Of a stretch of DNA of 64,000 bases, positions 33,188 to 40,935 are shown in pieces (position 1 is the stretch's first letter; each line of letters starts with the position of its first letter). The DNA comes from Tenacibaculum sp. SZ-18 (lineage in GTDB: Bacteria > Bacteroidota > Bacteroidia > Flavobacteriales > Flavobacteriaceae), in contig NZ_CP019335.1 of the NCBI RefSeq assembly GCF_002813915.1, forward strand, positions 1,843,777 through 1,907,776. Reading direction: 5' to 3'. A model generated the notes under the pieces. That model saw only the letters and a list, made by a program, of their open reading frames with translations. It did no database searches and was not told where the DNA came from. A program made the translations under genes and the position numbers.

Positions 33188-33871
33188 ATGAAAAAATTAG
33201 TTGTGTTAACAGGCGCAGGAATGAGCGCAGAAAGCGGAATCAATACATTTAGAGATGCCAACGGATTATGGGAAGGTCATGATATTATGGAAGTTGCCTC
33301 TCCTCAAGGATTTAGAGATAATCCAGAACTTGTTTTAGATTTTTACAACAAACGAAGAAGTCAGTTAAGTAAAGTTCTACCTAATAAAGCACATCATAAC
33401 TTAAAAAAATTAGAAAAAAACTATGAAGTTGATATTATAACACAAAATGTAGATGATTTACATGAACGTGCTAAGAGCTCGAAAATATTACATTTACATG
33501 GAGAATTATTAAAGGCACGCAGTTCTGCTGTAAACAACTATATTACTTTTCAAGATAAAGACATTAATTTAGGTGATTTAGCTGAAGATGGATCTCAATT
33601 AAGACCGCATATTGTTTGGTTTGGCGAGGATGTTCCAATGTTAGAACAAGCAGTCGAAATTACAGAAAAAGCTGACATTCTCGTTATTATCGGAACTTCA
33701 ATGCAAGTTTATCCAGCAGCTAGCTTAATTAATTTTGTTCAGGAAGAAACTCCAATTTACTTTATTGATCCAAATCCTTCTGTAAACAAAAACGCCTTTA
33801 ATAATTTAACTATTATTAAAGACGTTGCTACCTTGGGGACAGATAAGTTATTACAAATGCTTTCGCACTAA
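33188..33871 (+). CDS. Sirtuin-type NAD-dependent deacylase lacking zinc cysteines
   Basis: Sirtuins remove acyl groups from lysine using NAD+. The 227 residues contain GAGMSAESGINTFRD (NAD loop), TQNVDDLHERA and HLHG with catalytic His104, plus LRPHIVWFGEDVP. Tyr53 and Arg56 (FYNKRR) match the class III pair that favours succinyl and malonyl groups, as in CobB and SIRT5. The region where two CxxC pairs normally bind zinc (residues 108-138) contains none: the protein has no cysteine at all. The small domain must fold without zinc. It is monocistronic, and the stop codon abuts the stop of the convergent gene. Confidence 0.93.
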   Translation: MKKLVVLTGAGMSAESGINTFRDANGLWEGHDIMEVASPQGFRDNPELVLDFYNKRRSQLSKVLPNKAHHNLKKLEKNYEVDIITQNVDDLHERAKSSKILHLHGELLKARSSAVNNYITFQDKDINLGDLAEDGSQLRPHIVWFGEDVPMLEQAVEITEKADILVIIGTSMQVYPAASLINFVQEETPIYFIDPNPSVNKNAFNNLTIIKDVATLGTDKLLQMLSH

Positions 33872-34252
33872 TTATTTAACGTATGTAATCATTAGATTGT
33901 CTTCTGCTGCACCCTTCACATCTTCTACTACTTCCACTATGAGTTTTTCATTAGAAATTTCAATAATTCTGTGAAAAATAGTTTCAGAGCCTGAGATTTT
34001 GATCATTTTCTTTAGTTTATCATAATTCCAAGTTAAAGTTTCTAGTTCACCATAGTGTGATTCTTCAACTTTTCCGTCTTTGGTGAATAATAACCATTCA
34101 TCAGTTTTATTAGCTGCTAATTCTGGTTCTTCACCTTTCTCTTGTACGGATTCGATAAACCACTTTCCAGAAGTTAGAATTCCTTCTACATCTTGTGCAT
34201 TAACTACAAAAGAAAATAGACCTAAAAAAAATGCAAATACTATTTTTTTCAT
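33872..34252 (-). CDS. Small secreted lipocalin-like protein
   Basis: The 126-residue protein starts at ATG 34252 (MKKIVFAFFLGLFSFVVNAQ), a clear signal peptide; the longer frame from 34348 would add 32 residues before it. The mature part has DVEGILTSGKWFIESV, WLLFTKDGKVEESHYGELETLTWNYDK and a repeating beta pattern like the lipocalin-like proteins of Bacteroidota. No catalytic motif is seen. It is encoded after the DUF6495 gene with 67 bases between them. Confidence 0.7.
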   Translation of the reverse strand: MKKIVFAFFLGLFSFVVNAQDVEGILTSGKWFIESVQEKGEEPELAANKTDEWLLFTKDGKVEESHYGELETLTWNYDKLKKMIKISGSETIFHRIIEISNEKLIVEVVEDVKGAAEDNLMITYVK

Positions 34253-34319
34253 TGTATACAGATTGTGTTTCTCTTCAAAAATAAACAAAACTATGACCAA
34301 AACTAAATTTTGTTGAAAA

Positions 34320-34787
34320 TTAACTAATAATTTTTTCAAAAAAATCAAATAATTTACCGTTAGAAATAGAGCTGCCTTTTTCTATAAGATCAAAAATTTC
34401 AAGATTCCTTTCTTCTGAATACTTTTTTGAACCTTGTAAAAACGAAACTTCCTGATTATTATAGTTTTCTATTAACCAATAGTAACCATTTTCTGATAAT
34501 AAATCAATATCCTTATTTACTTTGATAACAATTCTTTTCATTTCAATATCATTACACTTAAACAAATTAATTGTTTGTGGAGAAAAGTGCTCTAAATATT
34601 TTGTTCTTGTTAAAACATCTTCCCAAACTACATCGCTAAACAAATTCATTTCCTCCTCCGCTAAAGATGGGTTATCATTTTTTATGGCTGTCCATTCATT
34701 TACATCGATACTTTGAGTAGCCAAAAACTTTGAAAACTCCTCATGTAACGATTCAAACTGCTCCTTTGTTAATTGTCTATATTTCAT
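34320..34787 (-). CDS. DUF6495 family protein
   Basis: The 155 residues begin MKYRQLTKEQFESLHEEFSK and continue SIDVNEWTAIKN and EEEMNLFSDVVWEDVL, a pattern I recognise as DUF6495, conserved in Flavobacteriia and of unknown function. It is acidic, probably all-helical at the N-terminus, with no signal peptide. It overlaps the upstream M23 gene by 11 bases, so the two are co-translated and may work together. Confidence 0.78.
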   Translation of the reverse strand: MKYRQLTKEQFESLHEEFSKFLATQSIDVNEWTAIKNDNPSLAEEEMNLFSDVVWEDVLTRTKYLEHFSPQTINLFKCNDIEMKRIVIKVNKDIDLLSENGYYWLIENYNNQEVSFLQGSKKYSEERNLEIFDLIEKGSSISNGKLFDFFEKIIS

Positions 34788-35460
34788 TTGACAATTTTAA
34801 GAGTAAATTTGGATTTGGACAATTTCTTTTATAGAAATCAAGATCTTTTTTAGAAGTTACGCCTGGATAATCTCCAATGTAATCTTCCATATCTATAATA
34901 AGTTGAAAATGTAAATGAGGAGCATAATCTCCATTTACCTCACTCTTTCCTAAAGTAGCTATTACTTCACCTTGTTTTACCTTCTGACCAACTTTAATAT
35001 GATCTAAAGATTCCACAGATAAATGACCATATAATGAGTAAAATTCTTTTTCGTATATATCATGTTTTACAATAATTGTTGGACCATAATCACCATGATT
35101 TAAGTTATTTTTAAAACTATGGATTTCACCATCCAAAACCGAAAGGACCTTTGTTCCTGCATCACACCATAAATCTAAACCAAGATGAATATTTCTTTCC
35201 TCTTCATTATTTGCATTGAAATATGTGCTTCTTTTATAAATATCTCTCTCTTCAATATAACCGCCAAAAGCAACTTTTGCTCTTTTACTTTTTAAATATT
35301 CATCTAAAAATAACTCCCATTCTGAAGACGATGAAACATCAAATGAGGCTAACGCTTTATTTTCAGCTGATATTGAAATTGGCACATACTCTTTTAACGA
35401 AATATTGTCATCAACAACTTTTAAAGCTTTTGATGAAATAGTATTTAAAAACTCTATCAT
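34777..35460 (-). CDS. M23 family metallopeptidase (LytM domain)
   Basis: The 227 residues contain a LytM/M23 zinc domain in the second half: HLGLDLWCDAGTKVLSVLDGEI (His and Asp ligands), YSLYGHLS, VGQKVKQGEVIATLGKS and the HLHFQL ligand motif. Such enzymes cut peptidoglycan cross-links or relatives of them. No signal peptide is visible, so either export is unconventional or the role is intracellular. ATG 35460 (MIEFLNTISS) is preferred over an extension from 35496 that would add an unlikely aromatic stretch. It overlaps the DUF6495 gene by 11 bases. Confidence 0.88.
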   Translation of the reverse strand: MIEFLNTISSKALKVVDDNISLKEYVPISISAENKALASFDVSSSSEWELFLDEYLKSKRAKVAFGGYIEERDIYKRSTYFNANNEEERNIHLGLDLWCDAGTKVLSVLDGEIHSFKNNLNHGDYGPTIIVKHDIYEKEFYSLYGHLSVESLDHIKVGQKVKQGEVIATLGKSEVNGDYAPHLHFQLIIDMEDYIGDYPGVTSKKDLDFYKRNCPNPNLLLKLSNEI

Positions 35461-35517
35461 TTCGTAAAAATAAAAAAGTGCATTCAGATAAACCAACTGT
35501 ACTTCGAAAACTCGAAA

Positions 35518-35919
35518 TTATAAATAGTCTCTATTAACTGTCATCGAATTTGAAAGATCGAAACATCCTTTTAAATCACTGGCGTTTCTTCCAATTTCTA
35601 GCCCTTCTAGCCCATCTTCATAACGAATATACCAGATTAAACATTCTCCTACTCCTGCTCCATCAAAGTTTACACTTTCTAATGCTGCCATTGTTGGTGG
35701 TAAACCTAAAAAATTACCCTTATCATCTGTTACAATAAAAGAACTATTAGCTCCAATAGGTGTTCCTGTTACAGTTATTCCTGAAACATCATTAGCTATT
35801 TCGTAAACAGTAAAAATAAATGGCCTCCGATTTAAAATTCCTAAGTCTATTTTGTTAACATTATCATAAAACGAGGTAAGTGTCAGTACTAAGAAAAAAA
35901 CTGATAGAAATTTTCACAT
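35518..35919 (-). pseudogene. Small secreted-protein gene with a stop at codon 2
   Basis: The frame reads ATG TGA at 35919-35914, then 132 uninterrupted codons to TAA at 35518-35520. The second codon looks mutated, because KFLSVFFLVLTLTSFY directly after it is a signal peptide. The mature part resembles secreted-protein modules of flavobacteria: RPFIFTVYEIAND, SGITVTGTPIGANSSFIVTD, DKGNFLGLPPT, FDGAGVGECLIWYIRYEDGL, and ASDLKGCFDLSNSMTV. Without the TGA this would be a normal 133-residue exported protein. Either a recent nonsense mutation or a sequencing error explains it; no better start codon is visible. It lies between the M23 gene and the M20 gene on the same strand. Confidence 0.65.
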
Positions 35920-35921
35920 GG

Positions 35922-37070
35922 TTATTTACTAATTTTCACAACTAAATTCTCAATCATTTGAACACCAAGGTTCAATTGCTCAATTGAAACGAATTCATTA
36001 GCTCTATGTGCTTGTTCTATTGAACCTGGGCCACAAATTATACTTTCAAAACCAGCTTCAGCAAATTGTCCTGCTTCGGTTGCATATGCAACATAACTAG
36101 GAGTATTATTACCTGATATTTCTGAAACTAACTCAACTATAGATGCATCTTCATCTGTTTGTAGTCCAGGCACAGGTGGATGCAACAATTCATTTTCAAT
36201 TTTGAAGTCAGAAAAAAGCTTTCTTTTCTCTTCTTGAAGCTCGTTGCAATACTCTTGAAAATCATTCACAATATCGGTTATACTATCTTCAGGAATAGAT
36301 CTTACATCCCATTGAAAAACTGTACTTCCAGCAACAACATTTGTAGCAATTCCTCCTTTTATTTGACCGACATGCAATGTTGAATGAGGTGGTAAAAAAG
36401 ATTCATTTCTTGTGTTAGAAGCTAACTCTTTCATTTTATTTTCAAGCCATAAAATCAACCTAGTACTTTCATGTATAGCACTAACTTCTTTTTCAATTCT
36501 ACTGCTATGACCCTGGCTTCCATTTACCTTTGTTTCAACATATAAAACTCCTTTTTGACCAACAATAGGTTGCATCAGTGAAGGTTCTCCAATAATTGCA
36601 TACTTAGGATTTTCAGAATAATAAGACTTGATATGCTCTGCTAACTCTGGTGCTCTTAAACAACCTATTTCTTCATCGTAAGAAATGGCAAAATAGATTG
36701 GAACAGACAAATTTGCCTTTACCATCTTAGGTAAAACGGATAAAAAACAAGCTAAATAACCTTTCATATCACAGGCGCCTCTTCCATATAACTTTCCATC
36801 CTTTTCTATAAGTTCGAAAGGATTAGTATCCCAGGGTTGTCCTTTTACAGGAACAACATCTGTATGTCCAGAAAGAATTATCCCACCATCTACTGCCGGT
36901 CCAATTCTACAATGCAATGAAGCCTGAGTTTTATCTTCATTGTAAACGTAAACAGTCTCTATGTTATACTGTTTTATATAGTCCGTAATCCAGTTTACTA
37001 AATCAAGATTATTTTGTTTACTTAATACATCAAAACTAACAAGTTTTGCTAATATCTCTTTTGCTGTCAT
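35922..37070 (-). CDS. M20 peptidase, acetylornithine deacetylase (ArgE)-like
   Basis: The 382 residues have the dinuclear-zinc M20 layout: SGHTDVVPVKG (His69, Asp71), GRGACDMKGYLA (Asp101), YDEEIGC (Glu133, Glu134) and SQGHSSRIEKEVSA in the dimerisation lid. The best match is ArgE/DapE, and ArgE-type N-acetylornithine deacetylase is the usual annotation. No other arginine genes are nearby. Upstream is a YfcC-type transporter one base away, suggesting the pair imports and deacylates an N-acyl amino acid or dipeptide. The next frame downstream is the damaged small gene. Confidence 0.85.
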   Translation of the reverse strand: MTAKEILAKLVSFDVLSKQNNLDLVNWITDYIKQYNIETVYVYNEDKTQASLHCRIGPAVDGGIILSGHTDVVPVKGQPWDTNPFELIEKDGKLYGRGACDMKGYLACFLSVLPKMVKANLSVPIYFAISYDEEIGCLRAPELAEHIKSYYSENPKYAIIGEPSLMQPIVGQKGVLYVETKVNGSQGHSSRIEKEVSAIHESTRLILWLENKMKELASNTRNESFLPPHSTLHVGQIKGGIATNVVAGSTVFQWDVRSIPEDSITDIVNDFQEYCNELQEEKRKLFSDFKIENELLHPPVPGLQTDEDASIVELVSEISGNNTPSYVAYATEAGQFAEAGFESIICGPGSIEQAHRANEFVSIEQLNLGVQMIENLVVKISK

Positions 37071-37071
37071 T

Positions 37072-38445
37072 CTAATAATTTATAAAAGTAGCAATTGTTA
37101 AAACCGTCCATGAAAGTACTAATATTATTATCACTAACGGTAAAATAAATTTGAACCATCTGTTCAATGGAACTCTGCACATACTAAGCATTCCGATCAA
37201 CCCTCCTAAAGTTGGATTTACCAAATTTGTAACTCCATCACCTATTTGAAATGCTAATATTGTTGTTTGTCTAGTTAATCCTAAAACTTCACCTAATGGA
37301 ATCATTACGGGTAATGTTGCTAAGGCTTGCCCACTTCCAGAAGGAATAAACAAGTTGATAATACCTTGTGAAATAGACATTCCAACAGCTGCAAAAAATT
37401 GAGGTAAATCCTTCAGGATATTCGACATTTCATAAGAAATTGTGTCACCAATATTACTCATGTCCATCAATACTTTTATAGTCGTTGCAAAACCAACCAT
37501 AAATGCACCAGGAGCCGCTTTAGAAACGGACTTTAGGACTGTTTCACTAAATGTATTTTGATTCATTCGAGTTACTAATCCAACTAAAATTGAAATAATT
37601 AAAAATATAGCTGATAACTCGATAAAATACCAATTATGTTTAAAAACACCATAGACTATGATTCCTAAACCACAAAAAAATATCAGTAAGACTATAATGT
37701 TTATTACACTAATTCTATACTCGGATATTGGTTTAGACAATTGAATTCCACTTTGATCTAAGCCTTTCCCCAATGATTTGGAAGGGGAATCTAATATTTT
37801 CTTTAAATAACGAATGTTGTACATTGCTAGAATAAATAGGGCTGTAATACATAATATTGTTCTTAATAATGCACCTGAAAACAAAGGAAGTTCTGCCAAT
37901 TTATGACCTATTCCAACAGTGTATGGATTGATTGGCGATAAACCAAAACCAATTGTAACAGCCGCTACCGAAATTCCTGCAGCTAAAATTAAATCACCTC
38001 CAATTGCAATACTTAATACAGAAGCAATTGGAATCATTGCGATATTATGCTCATAACCTACAAAAACACCTAACGCTCCGTAAAAAAATGTAATTAATAC
38101 TACAATAAGATATTTTTTTTCATTTCCCAATTTTCTTACCACTGTACCTGCAGCATTTTCAATAGCTTTTGATTTCTCAATTACTCCAAACATAATTCCT
38201 CCGGCTAAAACAATAAAAATAATATTCACAGCCGTCTGAAAACCTAAAGGAATTGCCTTGAATATATCAAAAAAGCCAATTGGAGAACTCTCTATTTTAG
38301 TATAAGAGTTTGGGACTACTGTATTTTTCCCATCTATAAAAATACGTTCAAACTTACCAGCTGGTATTTTATGAGAAAGTGCTGACACCAATAAAATTAT
38401 TAGAAATAATAAAGTTAAAGCGTGCGGGATTTTAATATTTTTCAA
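37072..38445 (-). CDS. YfcC-family (DcuC superfamily) inner-membrane transporter
   Basis: The 457-residue protein is strongly hydrophobic with about 12 membrane segments, starting MKNIKIPHALTLLFLIILLVSALSHKIPAG. AIPLGFQTAVNIIFIVLAGGIMFGVIEK, GYEHNIAMIPIASVL, LSPINPYTVGIGHKLAELPLFSG, NLFIPSGSGQALATLPVMIPLGEVLGL and NLVNPTLGGLIGML are family signatures of YfcC/ArcD-like carriers. Substrates are dicarboxylates, amino acids or peptides in relatives. Coupling to the M20 peptidase immediately downstream (one-base gap) favours an amino-acid derivative. Confidence 0.88.
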   Translation of the reverse strand: MKNIKIPHALTLLFLIILLVSALSHKIPAGKFERIFIDGKNTVVPNSYTKIESSPIGFFDIFKAIPLGFQTAVNIIFIVLAGGIMFGVIEKSKAIENAAGTVVRKLGNEKKYLIVVLITFFYGALGVFVGYEHNIAMIPIASVLSIAIGGDLILAAGISVAAVTIGFGLSPINPYTVGIGHKLAELPLFSGALLRTILCITALFILAMYNIRYLKKILDSPSKSLGKGLDQSGIQLSKPISEYRISVINIIVLLIFFCGLGIIVYGVFKHNWYFIELSAIFLIISILVGLVTRMNQNTFSETVLKSVSKAAPGAFMVGFATTIKVLMDMSNIGDTISYEMSNILKDLPQFFAAVGMSISQGIINLFIPSGSGQALATLPVMIPLGEVLGLTRQTTILAFQIGDGVTNLVNPTLGGLIGMLSMCRVPLNRWFKFILPLVIIILVLSWTVLTIATFINY

Positions 38446-38477
38446 GAGAATGATTTAAAACATACATATTTTCCAAA

Positions 38478-38510
38478 AATAAAAAAGTGCAGTTAATTAC
38501 TGCACTTTCT
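38478..38510 (-). terminator. Terminator following acnA
   Basis: A stem AAAGTGCAGT / ACTGCACTTT with loop AATTA on the minus strand is followed by TTTTTT, 26 bases after the acnA stop. Confidence 0.85.
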
Positions 38511-38535
38511 TTTATAATATTTGAGCTTTCGAAGT

Positions 38536-40803
38536 TTAAGAGTTTTGTTTTTTAATCAAATTCAACGCTGAACCTTCATTGTACCATTCTATTTGACCTT
38601 GATTATACGTATGATTTACTTTAATAGTATCCTTACTACCATCAGCATGAACAACCTCTATTGCTAATGGTTTTCCAGGAGCGAATTCATGTAAATCTAA
38701 AAAATTGAATGTATCATCTTCCTGAATTAAATCATAATCAGTTTCATTATCAAAAGTTAGACCTAACATTCCTTGTTTCTTTAGGTTAGTTTCGTGAATA
38801 CGTGCAAATGATTTTACAATTACCGCCACAACACCTAAATGACGAGGTTCCATTGCCGCATGTTCACGAGAAGAACCTTCTCCATAATTATGATCACCAA
38901 TTACTACAGTTGGAATTCCAGCTGCTTTGTAAGCTCTTTGAGTTTTGGGAACTGCATCATATTCTCCATCAATTTGACTCTTAACAAAATTGGTTTGCTT
39001 ATTGTAAGCGTTTACGGCTCCAATTAAACAGTTATTCGAAATATTGTCTAAATGCCCTCTGTAACGCAACCATGGCCCAGCCATAGAAATATGATCTGTT
39101 GTACATTTTCCAAAAGCCTTGATTAATAGCTTCGCTCCTTTTATCTCATTACCGATTGGTGCAAATGGAGTTAATAATTCTAAACGTTCAGAATTAGGAT
39201 TAACTGAAACTACTACATTACTTCCATCACTAACAGGATCAATATATCCGTTTTCTTTTACTTCAAAACCTTTTGGAGGCAATTCCCAACCCTTTGGCTC
39301 ATCTAACTTTACTTCTTCTCCATTCTCATTGATTAATTTATCAGTTATCGGATTAAAATCTAATCTTCCTGCTATTGCAATTGCGGCAACTAATTCTGGT
39401 GAAGCAACGAATGCGTGTGTATTCGGATTACCATCAGCGCGCTTTGCAAAGTTTCTATTAAAAGAATGAACGATACTATTTTTGGGAGCATTTTTTGGAT
39501 CTTCATAACGCGCCCACTGACCAATACATGGTCCACAAGCATTTGTAAAAATGGTAGCATCTAACTTTTCAAATACATCAAGAATTCCATCTCTTTCTGC
39601 AGTATAACGAACTTGCTCCGATCCTGGATTAATACCAAATTCCGCTTTGGTTTTTAATCCTTTATCTAATGCCTGTTGAGCAATAGAAGAAGCACGAGAT
39701 AAATCTTCATATGAAGAATTTGTACAAGATCCGATTAATCCCCACTCCACTTTTAATGGCCAGTCATTAGCATTTGCCTTTTGAGTCATATCACTACCAG
39801 CTCCAGTAGATAAATCTGGTGTAAATGGCCCGTTTAATAATGGTTGTAATTCTGATAAATTAATTTCTATAACCTGATCAAAATACTGCTTTGGATTAGT
39901 GTATACTTCAGGATCTGCAGTTAAATAACTGGCAACTTCATTTGCTGCATCTGCAACATCTTCTCTATCCGTAGCACGTAAATAACGTTCCATAGACTCA
40001 TCATAACCAAAAGTGGAAGTTGTCGCCCCAATTTCCGCTCCCATATTACAAATAGTACCTTTTCCTGTACAAGACATTGATGTTGCTCCAGGCCCGAAAT
40101 ATTCAACTATTGCTCCTGTTCCTCCTTTAACAGTTAAGATTTCTGCAACTTTTAATATAACATCTTTCGGAGCTGTCCAACCAGATAATTTACCAGTTAA
40201 TTTTACTCCAATTAATTTGGGGAATTTTAATTCCCAAGGCATTCCAGCCATTACATCAACTGCATCCGCTCCACCCACTCCGATGGCGACCATTCCTAAT
40301 CCTCCCGCGTTAACAGTATGAGAATCAGTACCGATCATCATTCCACCAGGAAAGGCGTAATTTTCTAGAACTACTTGATGAATAATTCCTGCTCCAGGCT
40401 TCCAAAATCCAATTCCGTATTTATTTGAAACCGATTCTAAGAAATTGAAAACTTCATTACTTGTATTTAATGCATTTTGCAAATCACTACTCGCTCCATT
40501 TTTCGCCTGTATCAAATGATCACAGTGAACTGTAGTTGGAACTTCAACTTTTGACTTACCCGCTTGCATAAACTGTAACAAAGCCATTTGTGCGGTTGCA
40601 TCCTGACAAGCTACTCTATCTGGGGCAAAATCAACATAATCCTTTCCTCTGTGAAAATTTTTTGTTGGAGCTCCATCCCAAAGGTGTGCGTATAAAATTT
40701 TCTCTGCTAAAGTTAAGGGTCTACCAATAATTTTGCGAGCAATATCAACTCTTTCAACTACTTTACTGTAAACCATTTTTATCATTTCTATATCGAAAGC
40801 CAT
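38536..40803 (-). CDS. acnA: Aconitate hydratase, mitochondrial-type (AcnA superfamily)
   Basis: This enzyme interconverts citrate and isocitrate using a [4Fe-4S] cluster. The 755 residues resemble mitochondrial aconitase more than E. coli AcnA (about 890): [50 protein letters not shown]. Cluster ligands are Cys360 ([11 protein letters not shown]), Cys423 and Cys426 (ACGPCIGQW). The swivelling domain has [12 protein letters not shown]. It lies directly downstream of acnB, but a terminator separates them and each probably has its own promoter. Confidence 0.95.
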   Translation of the reverse strand: MAFDIEMIKMVYSKVVERVDIARKIIGRPLTLAEKILYAHLWDGAPTKNFHRGKDYVDFAPDRVACQDATAQMALLQFMQAGKSKVEVPTTVHCDHLIQAKNGASSDLQNALNTSNEVFNFLESVSNKYGIGFWKPGAGIIHQVVLENYAFPGGMMIGTDSHTVNAGGLGMVAIGVGGADAVDVMAGMPWELKFPKLIGVKLTGKLSGWTAPKDVILKVAEILTVKGGTGAIVEYFGPGATSMSCTGKGTICNMGAEIGATTSTFGYDESMERYLRATDREDVADAANEVASYLTADPEVYTNPKQYFDQVIEINLSELQPLLNGPFTPDLSTGAGSDMTQKANANDWPLKVEWGLIGSCTNSSYEDLSRASSIAQQALDKGLKTKAEFGINPGSEQVRYTAERDGILDVFEKLDATIFTNACGPCIGQWARYEDPKNAPKNSIVHSFNRNFAKRADGNPNTHAFVASPELVAAIAIAGRLDFNPITDKLINENGEEVKLDEPKGWELPPKGFEVKENGYIDPVSDGSNVVVSVNPNSERLELLTPFAPIGNEIKGAKLLIKAFGKCTTDHISMAGPWLRYRGHLDNISNNCLIGAVNAYNKQTNFVKSQIDGEYDAVPKTQRAYKAAGIPTVVIGDHNYGEGSSREHAAMEPRHLGVVAVIVKSFARIHETNLKKQGMLGLTFDNETDYDLIQEDDTFNFLDLHEFAPGKPLAIEVVHADGSKDTIKVNHTYNQGQIEWYNEGSALNLIKKQNS

Positions 40804-40877
40804 AAAATTTGAGTTGTTTTTAATCAGTCTTACTAAGTTAGTAAAAAAAAAAATAGAATATTGTTCTCAGTTTACTC

Positions 40878-40911
40878 CAAAAAAAAAGCTCAAGTCTTTA
40901 AACTTGAGCTT
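40878..40911 (-). terminator. Terminator following acnB
   Basis: Stem AAGCTCAAG / CTTGAGCTT (40903-40911 with 40886-40894) is followed on the minus strand by nine T (40879-40887). Confidence 0.88.
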
Positions 40912-40935
40912 GTAAATTTTATTAAAAGTTTCGAT

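Noticed and set aside
39119..39469. Long open frame antisense to acnA
   Set aside because: A shadow of a strongly conserved gene; the translation shows no domain. The same holds for the other antisense frames within thrB, acnB, dnaJ and murA.
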